Source: an uncultured Flaviramulus sp. (GTDB taxonomy: Bacteria > Bacteroidota > Bacteroidia > Flavobacteriales > Flavobacteriaceae). From it: a stretch of DNA of 64,000 bases. The notes beneath the pieces are model-generated. The model was not told the DNA's origin and made no database searches. It saw only the letters and a program-made list of their open reading frames with translations. Position numbers and translations under genes: made by a program. Numbering within the stretch: the first letter of the stretch is position 1; every line of letters begins with the position of its first letter. Location of the stretch: positions 372,001 through 436,000 of the forward strand of contig CANMUP010000003.1 in assembly GCA_947501105.1 (NCBI GenBank), read 5' to 3'. Positions 8,725-16,540 of this stretch are shown one piece after another.

Positions 8725-9390
8725 ATGGAAGTTGATATACACGAAAGTTGGAAGCCTTTTTTACAAGAAGAGTTTGAAAAGGAATACTTTAAGAATTTGG
8801 TCACATTTGTGAAATCTGAATATCAAGATTTTAAATGTTTTCCTTCTGGAAATCAAATATTTAATGCATTTAATCACTGTCATTTTAATGATGTAAAGGT
8901 TGTAATTATTGGACAGGACCCATATCATGGTATTGGGCAAGCAAATGGTTTATGTTTTTCTGTTAATGATAATATAGCACATCCACCATCATTGATTAAC
9001 ATTTTTAAAGAAATTGAATCAGATTTAGGGATACCTTATCCAAAAAGTGGGAATTTATTGCGTTGGGCAAATCAAGGTGTACTTTTGTTGAATGCTACAT
9101 TAACAGTTAGAGCACATCAAGCTGGTAGTCATCAAAAAAAAGGCTGGGAAACATTTACAGATGCAGTTATTAATATTATAAGTCAAAACAAAAAAGATGT
9201 TATTTTTTTACTTTGGGGAGGTTTTGCCAAACGAAAAGTAAAACTAATAGATAATAAAAGTCATTATGTTTTAGAGTCGGGGCATCCTTCTCCATTAAGC
9301 GCAAATAGAGGGTACTGGTTTGGTAATAAGCATTTTAGTAAAACTAACTCCCTGTTGGAGCAAGGAGAGTTGAATCCAATTGAATGGTAG
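8725..9390 (+). CDS. ung: Uracil-DNA glycosylase
   Basis: A 221-residue family 1 UDG, which removes uracil from DNA in base excision repair. The water-activating motif GQDPYHG lies at about residues 63-69 with catalytic Asp65. Also seen are LLLNATLTV (uracil recognition Asn), LLWGGFAK, and the minor-groove loop HPSPLSANRGYWF with catalytic His near 187. The length matches E. coli Ung. The first ATG at 8721 is out of frame; 8725 is used. Its 3' end is overlapped on the other strand by a 58-residue small gene. Confidence 0.96.
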   Translation: MEVDIHESWKPFLQEEFEKEYFKNLVTFVKSEYQDFKCFPSGNQIFNAFNHCHFNDVKVVIIGQDPYHGIGQANGLCFSVNDNIAHPPSLINIFKEIESDLGIPYPKSGNLLRWANQGVLLLNATLTVRAHQAGSHQKKGWETFTDAVINIISQNKKDVIFLLWGGFAKRKVKLIDNKSHYVLESGHPSPLSANRGYWFGNKHFSKTNSLLEQGELNPIEW

Positions 9391-9520
9391 TATTTGGCGC
9401 AGTAAACTCTTTGTTTTTGCGATTTTTTTTGTCTGTTAAATTTTTATTACAACTAACAAAGAGTAATAAAAAGTTTAGAGTTACTAGGCCAGAAAGTATA
9501 ATAAATATATTTAGAAGCAT
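9344..9520 (-). CDS. 58-residue small membrane/lipoprotein-like protein, LAPTGS family, copy 1
   Basis: A short frame from ATG 9520 to TAG 9344. The protein starts MLLNIFIILSGLVTLNFLLL, one membrane segment or signal, then has FVSCNK (a possible lipobox Cys24), a Lys/Asn-rich middle, and ends LAPTGS. It aligns without gaps to the neighbouring 58-residue frame at 9579-9755, with about 25 of 58 residues identical, which is strong evidence that both are real. The last 47 bp overlap the end of ung in antisense. The family and function are not known to me. LAPTG is not a sortase signal here: nothing follows it. Confidence 0.7.
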   Translation of the reverse strand: MLLNIFIILSGLVTLNFLLLFVSCNKNLTDKKNRKNKEFTAPNTTIQLDSTLLAPTGS

Positions 9521-9578
9521 CGGTCAAAATTGTTTTATAAACATTTGACACGAATTAAAATATTAGTCACATTTAAAA

Positions 9579-9755
9579 TTAACTTCCAGTAGGGGCAAGC
9601 CTTTTAGGTTCTTGTTCTAAAATAATATTCGGCTTTAAAACAATAGGCTTTTTATTTACTTTTGGTTTTCGGGTTATTTTATTACTACTAAACTTTAGTA
9701 GTAAAAAATTTACTGCAACTAATGCAGTAATTGAAATAGTAATTGTTAATAACAT
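9579..9755 (-). CDS. 58-residue small membrane protein, LAPTGS family, copy 2
   Basis: A frame from ATG 9755 to TAA 9579, exactly as long as its downstream sister. It begins MLLTITISITALVAVNFLLL (one membrane helix), then KFSSNK where the sister has a Cys, a basic proline-containing middle (KPKVNKKPIVLKP), a short acidic part (EQEP), and ends LAPTGS. The pair is separated by 58 bp and probably co-transcribed. The conserved extreme C-terminus suggests a binding or recognition tail. Two TTATCGATAA palindromes lie just upstream. Function unknown. Confidence 0.7.
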   Translation of the reverse strand: MLLTITISITALVAVNFLLLKFSSNKITRKPKVNKKPIVLKPNIILEQEPKRLAPTGS

Positions 9756-9773
9756 AGGTATTTTGGGATTTAA

Positions 9774-9826
9774 TTATCGATAAAATACAAAAAAACAAGT
9801 TAAAATGCAATTTTTATCGATAAAAT
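9774..9826 (-). promoter_or_regulatory. Paired TTATCGATAA palindromes upstream of the LAPTGS genes
   Basis: The 13-mer TTATCGATAAAAT occurs at 9774-9786 and again at 9814-9826, exactly 40 bp apart. Its 10-bp core is a perfect palindrome. Both copies lie upstream of the small gene starting at 9755 and 76 bp or more beyond the stop of the C1 peptidase. Two identical palindromes about four helical turns apart look like an operator for a dimeric regulator. No regulator is identifiable. Confidence 0.45.
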
Positions 9827-9901
9827 TTATTTCCCTACAAAAATAATAAATAAAAGACTACAAGCAATATGTTTTTAATCTTATTTTTAAATTATTTCAT
9901 C

Positions 9902-11008
9902 TTAATTCAATAATTTTTTTGGAATAACATCTTTGTGTACCATTATAGAAATTGTTTTTAATCTAAAATAAGCTTCACTCATATATATGTATCCATTGTT
10001 AGCTACGCGGTCAGAATTTTTGCCCCAAGAGTTTTTTACTTTATAATAGATTGTCCCATTTTGGTCTTTAAGCATCCCAGTAATGTGCATTAAATGATCA
10101 TCTGTAGTGTTGTAACTTTCAAATTCTTGTTGTCTTAGTGCTTGTGTAATGTCTTTTTCTGGCACTAATTTTATTAAAGCCTCTAACTTACTGCTATCAT
10201 CTTTTGGTATTACAGCTAAACCATGTTTAGATGAAAATGTTTTTTCACTTACATCGCAGTCTAACTCTATAGTATAACCTTCTTTTAAAGCTTTATTTGT
10301 AATATTCACCAAATCATCAAGCTTAACATTTAAAAAAGAACCATTAGAGAAATTATCAGGAATATTTAATATGAAATTTGTGTTAAATGGTTTATGAGAG
10401 AATGATGTAATACTTATATAATCTTTCGGATTTATTTTAGTCATTTCTAAAAATGATTTTGGAGTATATTGTACACCACTATAGTTGAAACTTGGCACAT
10501 TTTTGCCAAGATAAACATCTAAAATACTTTCTGTTACTTGTTTCCATTTAGGAGATAGTTGCCTTCCTGGGTTATCAATGTAAATATCTAACAACCCTCT
10601 TAAAACTGCTATCATTTCAGAATGATTATGCCTTGAAGCATTATCCTCTAAACCTGAATATACATCGTTAGGAACTAATCCATATTCAGCAACACTATTT
10701 ATAACATCGTGGGCTAGTCCGCCTTCGCTAAATTGAGCTTTTCCTTGTCTCATTATATAATTCCAGGCTTTTTTAGGATAAGTGTTTCGTACTGTATACA
10801 TTTCAGATAAATCTATTTTTTTTCCTGTAATACGCATTATTTCACTTTCTAAAAATGATGATGTTGAAAAACTCCAGCATGTCCCTGTGCTACCTTGACT
10901 AATAACATCGGTTGTTTCTAGATCTATAGTAGTTTCAAATTCATAAGATTGAGCATAACTTATAAGTGAAACAAAAAGGAAAATAACAATTGAAATACTA
11001 TTTTTCAT
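9902..11008 (-). CDS. Secreted C1 family cysteine peptidase (bleomycin hydrolase/aminopeptidase C-like)
   Basis: A 368-residue exported papain-clan peptidase. Signal peptide about residues 1-20 (ending SYAQ). The active-site Cys44 is in QGSTGTCWSFST, the catalytic His in DDHLMHITGM (about 308) and Asn in YKVKNSWGKNS (about 332). The spacing matches bleomycin hydrolase/PepC (C1B) rather than compact papain, with an inserted helical region between Cys and His. Unlike cytoplasmic PepC it carries a signal peptide, so it acts in the periplasm or outside. It diverges from menB with 54 bp between starts. Confidence 0.88.
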   Translation of the reverse strand: MKNSISIVIFLFVSLISYAQSYEFETTIDLETTDVISQGSTGTCWSFSTSSFLESEIMRITGKKIDLSEMYTVRNTYPKKAWNYIMRQGKAQFSEGGLAHDVINSVAEYGLVPNDVYSGLEDNASRHNHSEMIAVLRGLLDIYIDNPGRQLSPKWKQVTESILDVYLGKNVPSFNYSGVQYTPKSFLEMTKINPKDYISITSFSHKPFNTNFILNIPDNFSNGSFLNVKLDDLVNITNKALKEGYTIELDCDVSEKTFSSKHGLAVIPKDDSSKLEALIKLVPEKDITQALRQQEFESYNTTDDHLMHITGMLKDQNGTIYYKVKNSWGKNSDRVANNGYIYMSEAYFRLKTISIMVHKDVIPKKLLN

Positions 11009-11062
11009 GGCGAAGTAAGTGTTTTAATGAAATAAAATTTATTTTTGACTAAAATATAAAAA

Positions 11063-11902
11063 ATGGAGCAAGCAAAATGGGTAACTGCTAAAGAATATCA
11101 GGATATTACCTATAAAAAATATAAAGGTGTTGCAAGAATTGCATTTAACAGACCAAATGTTAGAAATGCTTTCAGACCAAAAACCACAAGTGAGCTATAC
11201 GATGCTTTTTATGATGCTAACGAAGATGTAAATATAGGTGTGGTTTTATTATCTGCTGAAGGTCCATCAACTAAAGATGGAATATGGAGTTTTTGTTCAG
11301 GTGGCGATCAGAAAGCTAGGGGGCATCAAGGGTATGTTGGAGAGGATGGTTACCATCGTTTAAATATTTTAGAAGTGCAACGACTCATTCGTTTTATGCC
11401 AAAAGCAGTTATTGCTGTGGTTCCTGGTTGGGCAGTTGGTGGCGGACATAGTTTGCATGTAATTTGCGATTTAACCTTAGCCAGTAAAGAACACGCTATT
11501 TTTAAGCAAACTGATGCTGATGTTACTAGTTTTGATGGTGGCTATGGTTCTGCTTATTTAGCAAAAATGGTGGGCCAGAAAAAAGCACGAGAAATTTTCT
11601 TTTTAGGAAGAAACTATTCGGCACAAGAAGCATATGAAATGGGAATGGTAAATGCTGTAATTCCTCATGATGAGTTAGAAGATACCGCATATCAATGGGC
11701 ACAAGAAATATTAGCAAAATCGCCAACTTCTATTAAAATGCTAAAATTTGCTATGAATTTGACTGATGACGGTATGGTAGGGCAACAAGTATTTGCAGGC
11801 GAAGCAACGCGTTTGGCTTATATGACAGACGAAGCTATTGAAGGCAGAAATGCTTTTCTTGAAAAACGTAAGCCTAACTTTGTAAAAAAATGGATTCCGT
11901 AA
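11063..11902 (+). CDS. menB: 1,4-dihydroxy-2-naphthoyl-CoA synthase
   Basis: A 279-residue crotonase-superfamily enzyme that cyclises o-succinylbenzoyl-CoA to dihydroxynaphthoyl-CoA in menaquinone synthesis. MenB signatures are RNAFRPKT, the oxyanion-hole FCSGGDQKARG, AVVPGWAVGGGHSLH, the catalytic-region TDADVTSFDGGYGSAYLA, and the C-terminal EGRNAFLEKRKP that completes a neighbour's active site. A TAnnTTTG box (TATTTTTG, 11040-11047) lies just before the start, giving a short leader. It is followed immediately (no gap) by menA, so the genes form an operon. Confidence 0.95.
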   Translation: MEQAKWVTAKEYQDITYKKYKGVARIAFNRPNVRNAFRPKTTSELYDAFYDANEDVNIGVVLLSAEGPSTKDGIWSFCSGGDQKARGHQGYVGEDGYHRLNILEVQRLIRFMPKAVIAVVPGWAVGGGHSLHVICDLTLASKEHAIFKQTDADVTSFDGGYGSAYLAKMVGQKKAREIFFLGRNYSAQEAYEMGMVNAVIPHDELEDTAYQWAQEILAKSPTSIKMLKFAMNLTDDGMVGQQVFAGEATRLAYMTDEAIEGRNAFLEKRKPNFVKKWIP

Positions 11903-12805
11903 ATGAAAAATATTTCTCTTTGGGTTTCAACAATGCGTTTAAGAACGTTACCGCTATCGGTTTCTGGAATTATACTTGCATCATGTTTGGCAGAATACAA
12001 CGGTTATTTTAATTGGAAAATATGCATTCTTGCAATTTTAACCACATTAAGCTTACAAATATTATCTAATCTAGCAAACGATTACGGCGATGGTGTTAAG
12101 GGTACTGATAATGATGATAGAATAGGTCCAGAACGTGCAATTCAAAGTGGTAAGATTTCTCCAGACGACATGTTTAATGCTATTAGAATTAATATTTTAA
12201 TTTCTATAGGCTTAGCTTTTGCACTTATATTTTCAGCTTTTGGCGTTAAGCACTTTTTGCTTACAATGCTTTTCTTTTTACTTGGGATTGCATGTATAGT
12301 AGCAGCAATCCGTTATACAGTAGGTAATGATGCATATGGTTATAAGGGATTAGGGGATATTTTTGTGTTTGTTTTCTTTGGGTTGGTAAGTGTTATTGGC
12401 TGTTATGTTTTGTTTGCTAAAACCATAAACCATGTGGTGTTTTTACCCGCATGTACTATTGGTTTGTTAAGTATGGGAGTTTTAAATTTGAATAATATGA
12501 GGGATATTGTTTCAGACGAAAAATCAAATAAAATCACATTTGCAGTTAAATTAGGTCAAAACAAGGTTAAAATATATCACACATTGCTTATAGGTTTAGC
12601 TATAGTTTTATCAGCTTTATTTGGAGTTTTATATTATACATCCCCATACAATTTAATTTTTGTTGTAGCATATATTCCTTTATTAATTCATATTAAAAAA
12701 GTTAATAATACCACAGATCCAAAATTGCTAGATCCAGAATTAAAGAAACTAGCATTAACTACCGTGCTTCTAGCTATTTTAATGGGAGTAGGGCATTTGT
12801 TGTAG
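11903..12805 (+). CDS. menA: 1,4-dihydroxy-2-naphthoate polyprenyltransferase
   Basis: A 300-residue UbiA-family membrane prenyltransferase with about 8-9 helices. It attaches the isoprenoid tail to DHNA, giving demethylmenaquinone. The two Asp-rich Mg/diphosphate motifs are present: NLANDYGDGVKGTDNDDR (about residues 57-74) and NLNNMRDIVSDEKSNK (about 195-210). MRLRTLPLSVSGI at the N-terminus is typical of MenA. It abuts menB directly and is followed 30 bp later by an MBL hydrolase on the same strand. Confidence 0.94.
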   Translation: MKNISLWVSTMRLRTLPLSVSGIILASCLAEYNGYFNWKICILAILTTLSLQILSNLANDYGDGVKGTDNDDRIGPERAIQSGKISPDDMFNAIRINILISIGLAFALIFSAFGVKHFLLTMLFFLLGIACIVAAIRYTVGNDAYGYKGLGDIFVFVFFGLVSVIGCYVLFAKTINHVVFLPACTIGLLSMGVLNLNNMRDIVSDEKSNKITFAVKLGQNKVKIYHTLLIGLAIVLSALFGVLYYTSPYNLIFVVAYIPLLIHIKKVNNTTDPKLLDPELKKLALTTVLLAILMGVGHLL

Positions 12806-12835
12806 TTTTTTTGTATTTTTCTAATAAATATTCTT

Positions 12836-13513
12836 ATGAAAATCACATTTTTTGGACACGCTAGCTTAGGAATTCAGATTGGAGACATTCATATTTTGGT
12901 CGATCCGTTTATAACAGGAAATCCTAATGCTTCAAATATTGATATTAGTAATCTTAAAGCAGATTTTATTTTAGTAACACATGCGCATCAAGATCACATC
13001 TTAGATGTTGAAGCTATTGCAAAACGTACTAATGCTGTTATTATTTCTAATTATGAAATTGTTACACACTTTGGAAATTTAGGTTTGGAAGGCCACCCTA
13101 TGAATCATGGAGGACAATGGGATTTTGAATTTGGTACTGTAAAGTATGTTAATGCAATTCACACGTCATCGTTTCCAGACGGGAGTTATGGTGGACAACC
13201 TGGTGGGTTTGTAATTGAAGGCGAACATAAAAATATTTATATAGCTGGCGATACAGCTTTAACTTTTGACATGAAGTTAATTCCTCTGCAAATCAAATTA
13301 GATTTAGCCATTTTACCTATAGGCGATAATTTTACCATGGGAATTGATGATGCTATTTTAGCAAGTGATTTTGTGGAATGTGATAAGATTTTGGGTTATC
13401 ATTTTGATACTTTTGGTTATATAGAAATAGACCACGAAGTTGCTAAACGCAAGTTTTTTGAAAAAGATAAAGATTTAATGCTTTTAGAAATTGGAGAAAG
13501 CTTAGAACTATAA
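12836..13513 (+). CDS. Metal-dependent hydrolase, metallo-beta-lactamase fold (UPF0173-like)
   Basis: A 225-residue MBL-fold protein. The metal-binding HAHQDH (HxHxDH, about residues 49-54), a later His in HTSSFPDG, Asp in YIAGDTAL (about 139-146) and His in ILGYHFDTF are all present, so it should be catalytically competent with two metals. UPF0173/UlaG-like members act on phosphodiesters or lactones, and the substrate of this subgroup is unknown. Its place between menA and menC may mean a link to menaquinone synthesis, but that is inference from position. It converges with the sterol desaturase gene, 7 bp apart. Confidence 0.88.
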   Translation: MKITFFGHASLGIQIGDIHILVDPFITGNPNASNIDISNLKADFILVTHAHQDHILDVEAIAKRTNAVIISNYEIVTHFGNLGLEGHPMNHGGQWDFEFGTVKYVNAIHTSSFPDGSYGGQPGGFVIEGEHKNIYIAGDTALTFDMKLIPLQIKLDLAILPIGDNFTMGIDDAILASDFVECDKILGYHFDTFGYIEIDHEVAKRKFFEKDKDLMLLEIGESLEL

Positions 13514-13520
13514 ATTTTAA

Positions 13521-14447
13521 TTATTTTTCACCATCTACTGAGGGCTGATTATTATTAACTGAATTCAGCCATTCTTTTCGTAAGTCATCAGAGATTTTTC
13601 CAGAACCGTCATGTTTCCAACCTGGTGGTTTTATAAAATAAAGTAATCTACTGTTTATTGATTTTCTTCCAGAAAACACATCTCTAAACATGTTAACCCA
13701 TTCAATAAATGCAATCTTAACTGGGTTGTAAGTATTTATGTTTTTCACCAATCCATAAATCACTTTTTCATCTTTTAGCTCTGGCTGAAATGTGCCAAAA
13801 AACTTATCCCAAATAATAAGAATTCCAGCATGATTTCTATCTAAATAAATAGGGTTTCTACCATGATGTACTCTGTGGTGCGATGGGGTATTAAAAACAG
13901 CCTCAAACCATTTAGGCATTTTATCAATGGTTTCTGTGTGTATCCAAAATTGATATAATAAACTAATAGACATTTGAAGCATAATCATAGCAGGATGAAA
14001 GCCAACAAGAGGTAACCATAACCAAAAAATAAAAGTATAAAAACCTCCAGACCATGTTTGCCTTAAGGCGGTACTTAAATTGTAATGCTGTGACGAGTGA
14101 TGCACTACATGCGATGCCCAAAATAATCGACACTCATGCGAGATTCTATGAAACCAGTAATAAGCAACATCATCTGCAAAAAAGATAAGAATAAAGCTCC
14201 ACCAAGTAACAGGAATTGTAAACAATCTAAAGTTTTCATAAATAAGTAAAAACGAAAACAATACAACTGCCTTACTAAAATAACCTAAAAATACATTACC
14301 TAAACCCATTGCTATAGATGATATAGCATCTTTTTTTTCGTAAGTATTTATGCCTTCTTTTACTGTAACATACAATTCTACTAGCATAGAAAGCACAAAA
14401 AATGGGATGGCAAATAGTATTACATCAGGAAATTCAGGACTATGCAT
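13521..14447 (-). CDS. Sterol desaturase/fatty acid hydroxylase family membrane enzyme
   Basis: A 308-residue membrane di-iron oxygenase. The three histidine clusters are complete: HRISHE (about residue 100), HVVHHSSQHYN (about 113-123) and HRVHHGRN (about 193-200). About four membrane helices hold them at the cytoplasmic face. The family hydroxylates or desaturates lipids (sterols, fatty acids, carotenoids); the substrate is not evident. It is on the opposite strand inside the men cluster, so it has its own promoter, divergent from menC with 66 bp between starts. Confidence 0.88.
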   Translation of the reverse strand: MHSPEFPDVILFAIPFFVLSMLVELYVTVKEGINTYEKKDAISSIAMGLGNVFLGYFSKAVVLFSFLLIYENFRLFTIPVTWWSFILIFFADDVAYYWFHRISHECRLFWASHVVHHSSQHYNLSTALRQTWSGGFYTFIFWLWLPLVGFHPAMIMLQMSISLLYQFWIHTETIDKMPKWFEAVFNTPSHHRVHHGRNPIYLDRNHAGILIIWDKFFGTFQPELKDEKVIYGLVKNINTYNPVKIAFIEWVNMFRDVFSGRKSINSRLLYFIKPPGWKHDGSGKISDDLRKEWLNSVNNNQPSVDGEK

Positions 14448-14513
14448 TGCTTTAAAATTAGTTCTATTCGGGTTACAAATTAAACATTTTTATTGATTAT
14501 TTTTGAAAACTGT

Positions 14514-15548
14514 ATGATTGCTACTTACCATAAATATATTTTGAATTTTAAAAACCCAAGTGGGACATCACGCGGCATTTTAAAAACTAAAGAAACTTGG
14601 TTTATTATATTAGAACACAATGGCAAAAGAGGTGTTGGTGAGTGTGGTCTGTTTAGAGGCCTATCTATTGATGATAGAACAGATTATGAAGAAAAATTGC
14701 AATGGGTTTGCGAAAACATAAATCTAGGCTTGGATATTTTGATTAGTGAGCTTGTCGAATTTCCTAGCATTCAGTTTGGTTTAGAAATGGCTTTTAAATC
14801 TTTGAAAAGTGAAAATGAATTTGAACTATTTCCGTCTGATTTCACTAAAAATAAAGCTGCAATTCCTATAAACGGTCTTATTTGGATGGGTTCAGAGGAA
14901 TTTATGAAGCAACAAATAAAAGATAAAATTTCAGTAGGATTTAATTGCATTAAAATGAAAATTGGAGCGATTGATTTTCAAACTGAGATTAATCTTATTA
15001 AATCTATTAGAAAAGAGTTTTCATCAAAAGACATAGAATTGCGTGTGGATGCTAATGGTGCTTTTTCTAAAGACGAAGCTTTAGAGAAATTAAAAACGTT
15101 ATCAGAATTCGATTTACATTCTATAGAACAACCTATAAAGCAAGGTCAAATTGAAGATATGGCTAAATTATGTGAAGCTACACCATTGCCAATAGCTTTA
15201 GATGAAGAATTAATAGGTGTTTTTGCTGTAACAAAAAAACAGGAATTGCTACAAACCATAAATCCGCAATACATTATTTTAAAGCCTAGTTTAATTGGTG
15301 GCTTTAAAGGAAGTGATGATTGGATTAAAATTGCAGAAAACCAAAATATTGGTTGGTGGATTACTAGTGCTTTAGAAAGTAATGTTGGACTTAATGCGAT
15401 AGCTCAATATACTTATAAAAAACAAAATAATTTACCTCAGGGCTTGGGTACAGGTGCCTTATTTACCAATAATTTTGATAGCCCATTACAAGTTAAAAAT
15501 GGTACATTGCGATATAATAATAGTGTTAATTGGAAATTTAATTTATAA
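14514..15548 (+). CDS. menC: o-Succinylbenzoate synthase
   Basis: A 344-residue enolase-superfamily enzyme that dehydrates SHCHC to o-succinylbenzoate. The start was moved to ATG 14514 (MIATYHKYILNFKNPSG), since the upstream TTG adds residues without homology. The barrel residues are in order: KMKIG (Lys base), LRVDANGAF (metal Asp), SIEQPI (metal Glu), IALDEELIG (metal Asp) and YIILKPSLIGG (second Lys). This pattern fits MenC/OSBS, and the men context supports it over a muconate- or dipeptide-epimerase role. Confidence 0.92.
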   Translation: MIATYHKYILNFKNPSGTSRGILKTKETWFIILEHNGKRGVGECGLFRGLSIDDRTDYEEKLQWVCENINLGLDILISELVEFPSIQFGLEMAFKSLKSENEFELFPSDFTKNKAAIPINGLIWMGSEEFMKQQIKDKISVGFNCIKMKIGAIDFQTEINLIKSIRKEFSSKDIELRVDANGAFSKDEALEKLKTLSEFDLHSIEQPIKQGQIEDMAKLCEATPLPIALDEELIGVFAVTKKQELLQTINPQYIILKPSLIGGFKGSDDWIKIAENQNIGWWITSALESNVGLNAIAQYTYKKQNNLPQGLGTGALFTNNFDSPLQVKNGTLRYNNSVNWKFNL

Positions 15549-15556
15549 TAAAAAGT

Positions 15557-16540
15557 ATGTATATAGCTCAAACATTTAATGTATTGCATGATTGGTGGAG
15601 ATATTTGGTAGGTGCAATAATTGTTTTTATTGCTTGGCAATTAGTGGGTATGATTCCTTTGGCAATTGCAATTGGAATAGAAGTCATTGGTACAGGAGAA
15701 GTACCTGTAGATATACCGCAAATGGTTACGCTTTTGGGAAATAATTTGTTTTTGTTTTTAATACTTTTGTCATTTGCTATTGGGTTAGTGGGATTATTAT
15801 TTACTACAAAGTTTCTTCATAAACAATCTATCACACATTTAACGACCACGCGAAAAAAAATAGATTGGAAACGGTTTTGGTTTATATTTTTACTTTGGGG
15901 AATTGTGTCAAGTGGTTTTGTGCTTATTGACTATTATTTCATAACTCCAGAAGATTATGTTTTTAATTTTAAACTACAGCCATTTCTAATTTTATGTGCC
16001 ATAGCCATTTTGCTTGTGCCGCTACAAACGAGTTTTGAAGAATATCTGTTTAGAGGTTATTTGATGCAAGGTTTTGGAGTGATTTTTAAAAATAAATGGG
16101 CTCCTTTATTAATTACATCTGTTGGATTTGGTTTGCTACATATAGCAAATCCTGAAGTAGAAAAATTGGGCTACGTAATTATGGTATATTACATTGGTAC
16201 AGGTTTGTTTTTAGGAATAATAACACTTATGGATGAAGGTTTAGAGCTGGCCTTAGGGTTTCATGCAGCAAATAATTTGTTTACCGCATTGTTGGTTACA
16301 GCAGATTGGACTGCGTTTCAAACTGACTCAATACTGAAGGATATGTCTGATCCAGAAAAAATGGGTTTAGCAGAAATATTTGTTCCAGTATTTGTAATAT
16401 TTCCAATTTTGCTTTTCATTTTATCAAAAAAATATAATTGGACCAATTGGAAAGATAAATTATTAGGAGATGTAGTTGAGCCTCCAAAAGAAAATTATAA
16501 GGTTTTAGAAGAGATTGGAAACAGTGATACCCAACTATAA
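15557..16540 (+). CDS. CPBP family intramembrane metalloprotease (CAAX/Abi-type)
   Basis: A 327-residue protein with about 8 membrane helices. The three CPBP motifs are seen: EEYLFRGYLMQ (Glu-Glu and Arg, about residue 161), FGLLHIANP (His, about 195) and LGFHAANNLF (His/Asn, about 235). These form the glutamate intramembrane-protease site. The substrate is unknown; CPBP proteins of bacteria process prenylated or bacteriocin-like peptides, or act as membrane factors. It sits between menC (8 bp away) and menE (overlapping by 17 bp), clearly in the same transcript. Confidence 0.88.
   Translation: MYIAQTFNVLHDWWRYLVGAIIVFIAWQLVGMIPLAIAIGIEVIGTGEVPVDIPQMVTLLGNNLFLFLILLSFAIGLVGLLFTTKFLHKQSITHLTTTRKKIDWKRFWFIFLLWGIVSSGFVLIDYYFITPEDYVFNFKLQPFLILCAIAILLVPLQTSFEEYLFRGYLMQGFGVIFKNKWAPLLITSVGFGLLHIANPEVEKLGYVIMVYYIGTGLFLGIITLMDEGLELALGFHAANNLFTALLVTADWTAFQTDSILKDMSDPEKMGLAEIFVPVFVIFPILLFILSKKYNWTNWKDKLLGDVVEPPKENYKVLEEIGNSDTQL

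Noticed and set aside
9344-9755. LAPTGS tails as sortase (LPxTG) signals
   Set aside because: The order is LAPTG rather than LPxTG; it is the extreme C-terminus with no following membrane helix and basic tail, and the organism is Gram-negative without a visible sortase.
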